DNA of 6,427 nt, taken from DUUI01 sp964345765 (GTDB taxonomy: Bacteria > Bacillota_I > Bacilli_A > Erysipelotrichales > Erysipelotrichaceae). The notes below the pieces were generated by a model. The model worked only from the letters and a program-made list of their open reading frames with translations, was not told where the DNA came from and searched no databases. Of the stretch, positions 1 to 6,427 are shown in pieces (the stretch's first letter is position 1; every line of letters begins with the position of its first letter). The position numbers were made by a program, and so were the translations under genes. Where the stretch lies: NCBI GenBank assembly GCA_964345765.1, contig CAYFSJ010000044.1, positions 1-6,427 of the forward strand, in the 5' to 3' direction.

Positions 1-508
1 TACATTAACCAGTATGTGGGTGAGAGCATTGAATATAGATTTAATATGGCTGATCCAGAAGAAGATAATGCACTTGATGCTTATTATAACTTTGGACAAA
101 GAATCTTAGATGAAAGTGAAGGAAACTATGATAATGTTTTTGCTTTCGATTCTAAAATAGATCAACTTATTACAGAAAATGCTCGATACAGAGTGACAAC
201 AACTGGAAATCCAAACCAACAAACAGTATATCTTAAGACTGAGTTTATCGAAACAATTGATAATCCAGATTTTGAAAATATTCTTAGCAAGTTTACCAGC
301 AGAAACAAATGCGTCTACTTTAATTGATGAAGCACATTCACATTTTGAAAGAATGTTAAATGAAGATAGCTATTCGGATGAACATCTATTATTGGATGGC
401 GGAAATTATGTGGTAGTTGTTGAGAAAAACAGCTTTAATTATGGGACTAGAATTCTCTTTATTGGCCTGCTTGATGAGGCTGGAGGATTAGCTCCATTAC
501 CACAATAA
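1..508 (+). pseudogene. 3' part of an unrecognised gene, frame broken by a one-base shift near 290
   Basis: The frame is open from base 1, so the real start lies upstream of the window. Codons in the first frame run to a TGA at 325-327. From roughly 285 the sensible protein continues in the next frame and ends with TAA at 506-508. The join reads ...NPDFENILS / SLPAETNASTLIDEAH..., which one extra base explains, for example one A of the AA at 289-290 in ttagcaagttta. The second half has no ribosome binding site of its own, so I read this as one gene rather than two. The merged product is about 168 residues within the window, acidic and soluble-looking, with no membrane segment. It ends in a hydrophobic stretch (ILFIGLLDEAGGLAPLPQ). 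I do not recognise the family and assign no function. The shift could be real decay or a sequencing error. The terminator at 516-543 follows directly. Confidence 0.6.
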
Positions 509-515
509 AAATAGT

Positions 516-543
516 AAGGGTTGCGACAAAACGCAACCCTTTT
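516..543 (+). terminator. Rho-independent terminator of the first gene
   Basis: A perfect 10-bp stem pairs 516-525 (aagggttgcg) with 532-541 (cgcaaccctt) around a 6-base loop, acaaaa. It starts 8 bases after the stop codon at 508. The T run is short (540-543, two of these in the stem), so termination may be incomplete. The hairpin overlaps the likely -35 region of the pgcA promoter. Confidence 0.75.
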
Positions 544-553
544 AATGTATAAT
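523..553 (+). promoter_or_regulatory. Likely sigma-A promoter of the pgcA-glgB operon
   Basis: A perfect TATAAT -10 box lies at 548-553. The best -35 candidate is gcgaca at 523-528 (four of six matches to TTGACA) with a long 19-base spacer. It lies inside the terminator hairpin of the gene before. Transcription would start near 560, giving a leader of about 27 bases with the ribosome binding site at 574-578. The -10 is convincing; the -35 is a weaker inference. Confidence 0.55.
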
Positions 554-573
554 AAGATTAAGGACAATTTAAT

Positions 574-578
574 GGAGG
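574..578 (+). promoter_or_regulatory. Ribosome binding site that sets the pgcA start
   Basis: GGAGG at 574-578 lies 8 bases before the ATG at 587. Other in-frame ATGs at 545 and 572 lie upstream of or directly against this site, and the one at 545 overlaps the -10 box, so 587 is the start used. Confidence 0.8.
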
Positions 579-586
579 AAATCATA

Positions 587-2254
587 ATGACAACAAAAGA
601 AATGTGGCTTGCCAAAAGCGATTTAGATGAGAACCTTAGAAGCTCACTAGAAGCCTATAGCCAAGACGAAAGCTACGATGCTTTTTATACGCAATTAGAG
701 TTTGGGACAGCCGGAATGCGCGGTTTATTAGGAGCTGGACCAAACCGTATGAACATTTATACCGTTGGTCGTGCGAACTTAGGATATGGTAAATATTTAT
801 TGAGCTTAGGCCATCAAGATCCTAAAGTGGCCATCGCCTATGATAATCGACATTACTCACAAGAGTTTGCGTTTAAATGTGCTCAACAATTAGCACAATT
901 AGGGATTGAAAGTTATGTCTTTGAGACACTCAGACCAACCCCGGAACTTAGCTTTGCTGTTAGAGAACTAGGCTGTATCGGAGGTATTGTGATTACAGCA
1001 TCTCATAACCCTAAGGAATACAATGGTTATAAAGTCTATGATGAGACGGGTTGTCAACTCACTCCAGAAAAAGTAGAGAAAGTCATTGAACTGGTTAATG
1101 AAGTCGAAAATGAGTTAGATATTAATTTTGATATAGAACCTAAACAAGAAGAACTAATTCATGTTATTTCTACTGAAATTGATGAGCCTTATAAAGAAGC
1201 GGTCTTAGGCATTCAGTTAAGACCTGAAGTGGATAAATCGAAATTAAAGATTGTGTTTACTCCACAACATGGGACCGCTTATCCACTGATGATGGAAATC
1301 TTTGAGGAAGCTGGTTATGATGTTGAATTGGTTGAGGAACAAGCCTTTCCTGATTCAGATTTTATTAACACTAAAACACCAAATCCAGAGGAGCGAGATT
1401 CCTATGACTTAGCCATTACATTGGCGGAAAAAGTGGATGCGGATTTAATCTTAAGTACAGACCCTGATGCAGATCGTATGGGAATTGTCGTGAAACATCA
1501 AGGTGGTTATCAGTATTTAACGGGTAACCAAGGAGGGACCATCCTACTTGAATATATTTTGAGCACATTAAAAGAGAAGAATCGTTTACCTCATAATGGT
1601 GTCATCTATAATACGATTGTGACATCAGATGCGGGAGAGAAAGTTGCGAATTTATACGGGGTTGAGACAGAGAAAACACTAACCGGCTTTAAATATATTG
1701 GAACTAAAATTCATGAGAGTGATCGACCATTTCTATTTGGTTATGAAGAGTCTTATGGGTATTTAATTAAAGAGTTTGTTCGTGATAAGGATGCTCTACA
1801 AGCTTGTTTGATGTTGGCTGAAGCAGCCGCTTATTATAAGTCTGATTCAAAAACACTTGTTGATGTTTTATATGATTGTTTTGAAAAGGTAGGTTTCTTT
1901 GTTGAGGAAACCGTCTCAGTCACTTTAGCAGGCCAAGAGGGTGCGCTCAAAATACAAGAAATTCTAAGTACTCTTAGAAATGAGAAACCTCAAATGATTG
2001 GTGAGATGAAAGTCATCTATGATGAAGATTATCAATCGCTTAAGAGAACTCAACTTGATGAGGTGACTTCACTTAATTTCCCTGAGGCAAATGTTCTGAA
2101 ATATGGTTTAGAAGATGGGTCTTGGGTAGCCATTAGACCTTCTGGGACTGAGCCAAAAGTGAAGTTCTATTTCTGTGTTAGAGGATCTAACCAGGCAGAT
2201 GCTCAAATTAAATTAGACAAGTTTAAACAAGATATTGCCCAAATCATAGAATAG
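587..2254 (+). CDS. pgcA: Alpha-phosphoglucomutase (phosphohexomutase family)
   Basis: This cytoplasmic enzyme interconverts glucose-6-phosphate and glucose-1-phosphate, linking glycolysis to glycogen and UDP-glucose synthesis. The product is 555 residues, close to the roughly 575-580 usual for Firmicutes PgcA. All four signatures of the alpha-D-phosphohexomutase superfamily are present: TASHNP at 137-142 with the phosphorylated Ser139; the metal loop DPDADR at 292-297 (Asp292, Asp294, Asp296); the sugar-binding loop GYEES at 385-389; and the phosphate-binding loop RPSGTEPK at 517-524. The early FGTAGMRG motif is also typical of this group. The start at ATG 587 is chosen because GGAGG lies 8 bases upstream. 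glgB follows after only 9 bases, so the two are co-transcribed, which suggests glucose-1-phosphate supply or recovery for glycogen. Activity on mannose phosphates or deoxyribose phosphates cannot be excluded from sequence, but the close PgcA-type layout favours glucose. The gene is intact. Confidence 0.92.
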   Translation: MTTKEMWLAKSDLDENLRSSLEAYSQDESYDAFYTQLEFGTAGMRGLLGAGPNRMNIYTVGRANLGYGKYLLSLGHQDPKVAIAYDNRHYSQEFAFKCAQQLAQLGIESYVFETLRPTPELSFAVRELGCIGGIVITASHNPKEYNGYKVYDETGCQLTPEKVEKVIELVNEVENELDINFDIEPKQEELIHVISTEIDEPYKEAVLGIQLRPEVDKSKLKIVFTPQHGTAYPLMMEIFEEAGYDVELVEEQAFPDSDFINTKTPNPEERDSYDLAITLAEKVDADLILSTDPDADRMGIVVKHQGGYQYLTGNQGGTILLEYILSTLKEKNRLPHNGVIYNTIVTSDAGEKVANLYGVETEKTLTGFKYIGTKIHESDRPFLFGYEESYGYLIKEFVRDKDALQACLMLAEAAAYYKSDSKTLVDVLYDCFEKVGFFVEETVSVTLAGQEGALKIQEILSTLRNEKPQMIGEMKVIYDEDYQSLKRTQLDEVTSLNFPEANVLKYGLEDGSWVAIRPSGTEPKVKFYFCVRGSNQADAQIKLDKFKQDIAQIIE

Positions 2255-2263
2255 GAGTTTGTT

Positions 2264-4102
2264 ATGTATGAGATTTTAGACCAGTTTCATGCTGGACATT
2301 GTATTGACATCCACAAAGTATTTGGTGCTCATTTTAGTTTTGAAAATGAGCCGGGAGTTCGGTTTGTCTTGTATGCACCCCATGCTCTAAGTGTACAGGT
2401 TATTGGTGATTTTAATGGTTGGGAAGGTCATAACCATTACATGAGACGTCTCAATAATCAAGGTGTTTGGGAATTGTTTGTCCCTCAATTACCTGAGTGG
2501 ACCCTGTATAAATATCGGATTGAGACTCAAGATCATCAACATATTGATAAGGCGGACCCAGTTGGTTTCTATCATGAGTTACGTCCTAAGTCTTCTTCGA
2601 TTGTGACAGATCTACAAGGATATAATTGGCATGATCATGATTGGATGGCTAAACGCTCTAAAAACTTTGATAAGCCAGTCAGTATCTATGAGGTTCATCT
2701 AGGTTCATGGCGTCGTGATTTAGAGGGGAATTGGCTCGATATTGAAAAATGGGTACAAGACTTGTTACCATATGTTAAAGACAATGGCTTTACCCATCTA
2801 GAGTTAATGCCACTGACCGAACATCCTTTTGATGGTTCATGGGGCTATCAGGCGACTGGCTATTTCTCGCCGACCTCACGTTATGGAACCCCTAAAGAGC
2901 TAATGTATTTTATAGATGAATGTCATCGTCATGATATTGGGGTAATCTTAGATGTGGTCCCTGCTCACTTTGTTAAGGATGCACATGGTCTTGCGAATTT
3001 CGATGGGCAAACTTTGTATGAATACGATAAAGAACATGATGCCAATAATGATTGGGGAACACTGAACTTTGATTTATGGAAGGAAGAAATACGCTCTTTC
3101 CTTATGTCTAGTTTCTCCTATTGGTTGGAAGTGTATCATTTTGATGGTCTACGATTTGATGCAGTTTCACATATGTTGTATTGGGATGGTCAAAAATCTC
3201 GTGGCGAAAATGCGGGGGCTTTAGCCTTTATTCGTCGAACAAATTATTATTTATCAAAACGTTTTCCTGATGTTATGTTAATTGCTGAAGACTCCAGTGA
3301 TTTCCAAGGTGTAACAAAACCAACGTTTGAAATGGGATTAGGGTTTGACTATAAATGGGATTTAGGTTGGATGAACGATACGCTCAAGTATTATTCATTA
3401 GATCCAATTTATCGTAAACATTCTCATCATCAGATTACCTTCTCAATGTTCTATTTCCCAACTGAGCGTTTCCTATTACCGTTTAGTCATGATGAAGTGG
3501 TTCATATGAAAGGTTCCTTGGTGAATAAATTGTGGGGAACCTACGAACAAAAGTTCTCACAACTTAGAAACTTAATGGGTTATATGTTTGCTCATCCTGG
3601 AAAGAAATTAAACTTTATGGGTAATGAGATTGCTGATTTTAAAGAGTGGAATGAAGCATCAATGATTAACTTTGATATCTTGAAGTTTCCGATGCATAAT
3701 TCCTTCTTACGTTACTTTAGAGATTTGAACTTAATCTATCGATATTACTCTTGTTTATCTAAATATGATTATGAAGATCAAGGATTCTATTGGATTGATG
3801 CCGATAATACCGATCAGTCCATCTACTCCTTTGTTAGGGAAGATGAAGAACATATTATTGTGACCGTATTAAATATGACACCAGAATCATATGAAGATTA
3901 CAATTTAGGTGTCCCATACAAGGGCGAATATTTAGAGTTAATCAACTCAGAGAAAGATATTTATAATGGTTGTAATATGTGTAACTTTGAAATACTAACA
4001 GCCCATGCTGGTTATCGACACAATCAACCCTATCATTTAAACATTCGTATTGCTCCGTTTGCTGCCATCTATTTCTTATTAGAAAAGTCTCCGGAACTAT
4101 AA
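2264..4102 (+). CDS. glgB: 1,4-alpha-glucan (glycogen) branching enzyme, GH13
   Basis: This enzyme cuts alpha-1,4 glucan chains and rejoins the piece through an alpha-1,6 bond, creating glycogen branches. The product has 612 residues, at the short end for GlgB, consistent with a single N-terminal CBM48 module (about 20-110, with DFNGW at 49-53). The GH13 barrel follows (about 135-500), then a C-terminal beta domain ending in the typical IRIAPFAAIYFLL. Catalytic regions are all present: region I DVVPAHF at 230-236; region II GLRFDAVSH with nucleophile Asp299; region III IAEDSS with acid/base Glu342; and region IV FSHDEVVH with Asp410. FMGNEIADFKEW is the expected later GlgB motif. An AGGAG at 2253-2257 overlaps the pgcA stop codon and sits 6 bases before the ATG, so translation is likely coupled. 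No glgC, glgA or glgP lies in the window. The gene is intact. Confidence 0.95.
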   Translation: MYEILDQFHAGHCIDIHKVFGAHFSFENEPGVRFVLYAPHALSVQVIGDFNGWEGHNHYMRRLNNQGVWELFVPQLPEWTLYKYRIETQDHQHIDKADPVGFYHELRPKSSSIVTDLQGYNWHDHDWMAKRSKNFDKPVSIYEVHLGSWRRDLEGNWLDIEKWVQDLLPYVKDNGFTHLELMPLTEHPFDGSWGYQATGYFSPTSRYGTPKELMYFIDECHRHDIGVILDVVPAHFVKDAHGLANFDGQTLYEYDKEHDANNDWGTLNFDLWKEEIRSFLMSSFSYWLEVYHFDGLRFDAVSHMLYWDGQKSRGENAGALAFIRRTNYYLSKRFPDVMLIAEDSSDFQGVTKPTFEMGLGFDYKWDLGWMNDTLKYYSLDPIYRKHSHHQITFSMFYFPTERFLLPFSHDEVVHMKGSLVNKLWGTYEQKFSQLRNLMGYMFAHPGKKLNFMGNEIADFKEWNEASMINFDILKFPMHNSFLRYFRDLNLIYRYYSCLSKYDYEDQGFYWIDADNTDQSIYSFVREDEEHIIVTVLNMTPESYEDYNLGVPYKGEYLELINSEKDIYNGCNMCNFEILTAHAGYRHNQPYHLNIRIAPFAAIYFLLEKSPEL

Positions 4103-4106
4103 ATAC

Positions 4107-4150
4107 AAACAAAAAGAACTAGCTGGAATATTAGCTAGTTCTTTTTGTTT
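4107..4150. terminator. Strong bidirectional terminator between convergent operons
   Basis: A perfect 18-bp stem pairs 4107-4124 with 4133-4150 around an 8-base loop, ggaatatt. The outer stem is A-rich on the left (aaacaaaaag) and T-rich on the right (ctttttgttt), so each strand reads a GC-containing hairpin ending in a T run. It starts 4 bases after the glgB stop and lies 57 bases beyond the end of the minus-strand MATE gene, so it can serve both. Confidence 0.9.
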
Positions 4151-4207
4151 ATGAAAATGACGGAATGAGCAAAGAGATGATGGTTTAATAACTGCTTGAA
4201 ACCTTAA

Positions 4208-5558
4208 TTAGCGTCCAGAAACAATTCTAAAGAGGTCTCTAAGGAAGTAAAGGGAAAATATTGCCAACACAACCTCAGAAATAACTTGAGCATAAACAAG
4301 CCCATAGATTTTAAAGAAATAATTAAGAATAATTAAACCAGGAATTTGAAAAACAATCTTTCTTAATATCGCAAAGATTAAGGCTTTTTTACCATCCCCA
4401 ATGGCTTGGAAAACAGATACAGCCAAGAAGTCGATTGCCATAAAAGGCATCACCAATAAAAGACCTCTTAAGAAATGAGAACCATAATGAATAACTTGTG
4501 GATTACTAATAAATATCGAAATAATACTATTTGAGAACAGTGCTCCACCAACAAAGACCAACACCATAAAGAACAATACCCATTTACCAATATAAGCTAC
4601 TGTATCTCTCATACAAGTATGATTATTATTAGCATAGTTATAACTAACCAAAGGCATCACCCTTTGTGTGGCACCAAGCGCTATTTGAAGAGGCACCAAC
4701 TGAACCTTACTGGCAATTCCCATCGCCGCAATCGCATCTGCACCATAGACAGAAGTAAAGTTATTCAAAATAGTAAGACCAGTCACATTCAATAAGTTTT
4801 GAATCGAAGCAGGAATTCCAACATTAGCAATCCGGCCCCATAATTCTTTTCGAAGACTAAAATCTTTAAAATTAATCGAAATCAGTGTTTTATCCTTTTG
4901 TCGAATATTTAAAACAATTTAATATCCAACTGCCACAAAGTTAGAGATCATTGTCGCAAGTCCTGCACCTGCAGCACCCATATTAAATCCCCATGGCATA
5001 ATAAAGATTGGATCTAAGACAATATTTAAAAGTGCCCCAGACATGGTCCCAACACTCGCATGAAAAGCAGATCCTTCTGCTCTAACTAAATAAGAGAAGA
5101 CCATATTAACAATACTTGGTACTGCCCCAAAGACAATCGCATAATCTGTATAAGCTTTAGTCGCAGCGGCCGTCGTCATATCAGCCCCTAACAGAGTTAA
5201 GAGTGGTTGATAAAGATAAACACCAAAATAGAATAGATTAAAGCACTAAAGAAAGAGGCGTAAAGTCCAATTGCACTGGCCTCCTTAACGGTTTGATAAT
5301 CTTTTTCACCAAGAGCTCGAGACATCAAACTCAATGTCCCAACCCCAAATAGATTACTCACAGCATTAAAAGCAAGCAATAATGGACCAGCCAAAGTAAC
5401 CGCAGCCGTTTGAACTGGATCATTCAATAAACCAACAAATAAGTATCGGCCATGTTATAAACGACCATCACAAGCGAACTAATAATGGTTGGGATAGCCA
5501 GAGTCATAAACGCTTTAGGAATGGGTTGTTGTTCAAATAGATAACGACGATCAGTCAT
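4208..5558 (-). pseudogene. MATE-family multidrug efflux transporter, broken by two frameshifts and one stop
   Basis: MATE proteins are inner-membrane antiporters that export cationic drugs and dyes using a sodium or proton gradient. Repaired, the product would be about 450 residues with 12 hydrophobic segments, the size of MepA. It shows family sequence such as NMADTYFVG near the end of helix 1, LMSRALGEKDY after helix 2, DPIFIMPWGFNMGAAGAGLAT around helices 5-6, and VMPLVSYNYANNN after helix 8. Three lesions interrupt it. At 5437-5439 a coding-strand T run is TTT where the frame needs TTTT (about residue 40). The same loss occurs at 5212-5214 (about residue 115). At 4919-4921 an in-frame TAA interrupts VAVGY-IVLN (about codon 214). 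The ATG at 5558 overlaps the marR stop by 8 bases (ATGACTGA), showing the two form an operon. The fragments beyond each break have no ribosome binding sites, so no functional pump is expected unless the lesions are sequencing errors. Confidence 0.85.
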
Positions 5559-5985
5559 GGTTCACCTTCTTTTGAAGATTTCTCTCAATCATTGATAAAT
5601 ATTGAAAGAATTGATTAAGGTCTTTTTCATTTAAACCATCAAAGAGAATCTCAATGAATTCGCGTTGACGACTTTGTCCATATTTAATAATCGAATGTGC
5701 TTTTGTAGTTAGGGTTAAATTAAACTCCTTTTTGTTATCGGGATTTTGTGTTTTATCAACATATCCCTTCTCGACCAATATTTTAAGTGCTAAAGAAGCA
5801 TGAGACTTCGTTAACTTGTGCACATCAACAATACTTTGAGCTGTTGTATGAGAAGGGTTATTAGCCAAGAATAAAAGAACGTCAACTTCAGCACCAATTA
5901 ATTGGTATTCATTTTGGATGTTTTTACGTATTTGATCATAAGCTTTTGTTAAGAGCTGAGAGGTATTTAAAAAGTTTAAATGCAT
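5551..5985 (-). CDS. MarR-family transcriptional regulator, probable repressor of itself and the MATE pump
   Basis: The product is a 144-residue winged helix-turn-helix protein, the normal MarR length. Such regulators bind as dimers to palindromic DNA and usually let go when a phenolic or cationic ligand binds. The DNA-binding part is at about 48-92: TAQSIVDVHKLTKSHASLALKILVEKGYV contains the helix-turn-helix, with the recognition helix at about 59-74, and DKTQNPDNKKEFNLTLT forms the wing. Flanking N- and C-terminal helices (about 5-35 and 95-140) would make the dimer interface. I chose ATG at 5985 because GGAGGAA lies 5 bases upstream and the promoter sits just before it. The frame stays open up to an ATG at 6153, but that extension would include the promoter and looks non-protein-like. 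It overlaps the MATE gene by 8 bases, as in mepR-mepA-type pairs. A palindrome in its own promoter suggests autorepression. The gene is intact. Confidence 0.9.
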   Translation of the reverse strand: MHLNFLNTSQLLTKAYDQIRKNIQNEYQLIGAEVDVLLFLANNPSHTTAQSIVDVHKLTKSHASLALKILVEKGYVDKTQNPDNKKEFNLTLTTKAHSIIKYGQSRQREFIEILFDGLNEKDLNQFFQYLSMIERNLQKKVNHD

Positions 5986-5990
5986 AGAAC

Positions 5991-5997
5991 TTCCTCC
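5991..5997 (-). promoter_or_regulatory. Ribosome binding site that sets the marR start
   Basis: GGAGGAA on the minus strand lies 5 bases before the ATG at 5985-5983. It rules out the far-upstream in-frame ATG at 6153 and places the start just downstream of the promoter. Confidence 0.8.
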
Positions 5998-6009
5998 AAT
6001 TCCTCTAGC

Positions 6010-6038
6010 GTTATAGTTCGATATTGAACTATTGTCAA
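6010..6038 (-). promoter_or_regulatory. Near-consensus sigma-A promoter of the marR-MATE operon
   Basis: Read on the minus strand, TTGACA (6038-6033, six of six) is followed by a 17-base spacer and TATAAC (6015-6010, five of six). Transcription should start near 6003, giving a leader of about 18 bases that contains the ribosome binding site. Such a strong promoter needs tight repression, and the spacer is filled by a palindrome. Confidence 0.85.
6013..6032. promoter_or_regulatory. Probable MarR operator: 20-bp imperfect palindrome in the marR promoter spacer
   Basis: The sequence atagttcgatattgaactat is palindromic at all but one pair of positions (the G at 6020 against the T at 6025). It fills the 17-base spacer and three bases of the -10 box, so a bound dimer would block RNA polymerase. 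Length, symmetry and position fit the 16-20-bp operators known for MarR proteins. That this MarR binds it is inference. Confidence 0.7.
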
Positions 6039-6072
6039 TAAGAATGTTATCAAAAATATGAGAAACAAATAA

Positions 6073-6110
6073 TTGAATGACAGTATTAAGAATTATAACA
6101 TTGGTATAAA
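6073..6110 (+). promoter_or_regulatory. Tentative promoter of the divergent effector-binding-domain gene
   Basis: Candidate elements are ttgaat (6073-6078) with tataac (6094-6099) at a short 15-base spacing, and an extended -10-like TGGTATAAA at 6102-6110 that would leave almost no leader. Neither is convincing. A weak ribosome binding site, gtgag at 6112-6116, precedes the ATG at 6123. Another possible -35, ttgaac at 6024-6029, lies inside the marR palindrome but lacks a good -10 partner. Confidence 0.25.
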
Positions 6111-6122
6111 AGTGAGAAACAT

Positions 6123-6427
6123 ATGATAAAAACAAATCTAATACATTATCCAAAACGGACAGTACTCATTAAACCTGTCAAACAAGCTGACAATTACTGG
6201 GATTATTCCTTAGAAGCGGGCTGTGATGCTTGGGATAATCTAAAAGCCATCGACAATGCGATTAATGAACCAATGGGATTGTGGATACCAGAAAAGGACT
6301 CAATCAAATATGTCTTTGGTATAGAAGTCAGTGAACCAGTCTCAATTGAAGGCTATGAATTAATCGAATTAGAAGAGAGCGACTATTTAGAATTTAAGTC
6401 AGAGCCATATAATGATGAAAACTATCA
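6123..6427 (+). CDS. GyrI-like / AraC-type effector-binding-domain protein (partial, 5' end)
   Basis: The frame opens at ATG 6123 and stays open to the window edge (101 complete codons), so the 3' end is missing. The protein has no DNA-binding domain at its start. It begins directly in the effector-binding fold: an early strand KRTVLIKPVK, an amphipathic helix region CDAWDNLKAIDNAI, then the family-typical sequence EPMGLWIP, YVFGIEV, EGYELIELEESDYLEF and EPYNDENY. This pattern matches stand-alone GyrI-like or AraC_E_bind small-molecule-binding proteins of about 150-160 residues. Known members bind drugs or cationic ligands, and some hydrolyse or sequester them. It diverges from marR across a 137-base gap and may share its control. 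The specific ligand cannot be told from the sequence. Confidence 0.75.
   Translation, partial: MIKTNLIHYPKRTVLIKPVKQADNYWDYSLEAGCDAWDNLKAIDNAINEPMGLWIPEKDSIKYVFGIEVSEPVSIEGYELIELEESDYLEFKSEPYNDENY

Noticed and set aside
521..586. Longer pgcA starting upstream of 587
   Set aside because: These codons overlap the terminator, the -10 box and the ribosome binding site; GGAGG points to the ATG at 587.
4151..4207. Small gene in the gap after the bidirectional terminator
   Set aside because: The only start there opens a five-codon frame with no ribosome binding site; nothing else is visible.
4208..4792. Separate 194-residue membrane protein from the ATG at 4792
   Set aside because: It is the in-frame C-terminal half of the MATE protein after the premature stop, and it has no ribosome binding site.
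4919..5439. Programmed ribosomal frameshifting in the MATE gene
   Set aside because: Neither shift site has a classic slippery heptamer, and the in-frame TAA at 4919-4921 would still end translation.
5986..6153. N-terminal extension of the marR gene to the ATG at 6153 (200 residues in total)
   Set aside because: The stretch contains the marR promoter, the palindrome and the ribosome binding site. MarR proteins are about 145 residues, and the ATG at 5985 has an excellent GGAGGAA.
1..6427. CRISPR array, tRNA or rRNA gene, insertion sequence or att site
   Set aside because: Both strands were read for repeats, terminal inverted repeats, transposase motifs and tRNA-like folds, and none was seen; the only clear inverted repeats are the two terminators and the marR palindrome.

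Overview
The window comes from a low-GC Gram-positive bacterium (Bacillota, Bacilli/Erysipelotrichia-like). The AT-rich base composition, strong GGAGG-type ribosome binding sites, standard stop codons (TAA, TAG and TGA all used as stops, Trp as TGG) and Firmicutes-type protein sequences support this. I cannot name the genus from the sequence alone.

Left part (1-543): the 3' part of an unrecognised gene on the + strand. Its reading frame is broken by a one-base shift near position 290. A hairpin terminator follows, and the promoter of the next operon is packed against and partly inside that hairpin.

Centre (548-4150): a two-gene + strand operon for glucose-phosphate and glycogen metabolism. 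pgcA (phosphoglucomutase, glucose-6-P <-> glucose-1-P) is followed after 9 bases by glgB (1,4-alpha-glucan branching enzyme). Both are intact with all catalytic motifs. A perfect 18-bp hairpin, usable in both directions, closes this operon and also sits downstream of the convergent genes to its right.

Right part (4208-6427): a minus-strand pair, a MarR-family regulator followed by a MATE-family efflux pump, overlapping by 8 bases (ATGACTGA). The pair resembles the mepR-mepA arrangement of staphylococci. The MATE gene is broken three times: two single-T losses in short T runs and one in-frame TAA. The marR promoter is near consensus (TTGACA-17-TATAAC), and a 20-bp imperfect palindrome fills its spacer, as expected for an autoregulatory MarR operator. 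Diverging from marR is the start of a stand-alone GyrI-like/AraC-type effector-binding-domain protein that runs off the window.

I found no clear evidence of a wholly new system. The points most worth following are the decayed pump beside an intact, well-equipped regulator, the operator architecture, and the compact pgcA-glgB unit.
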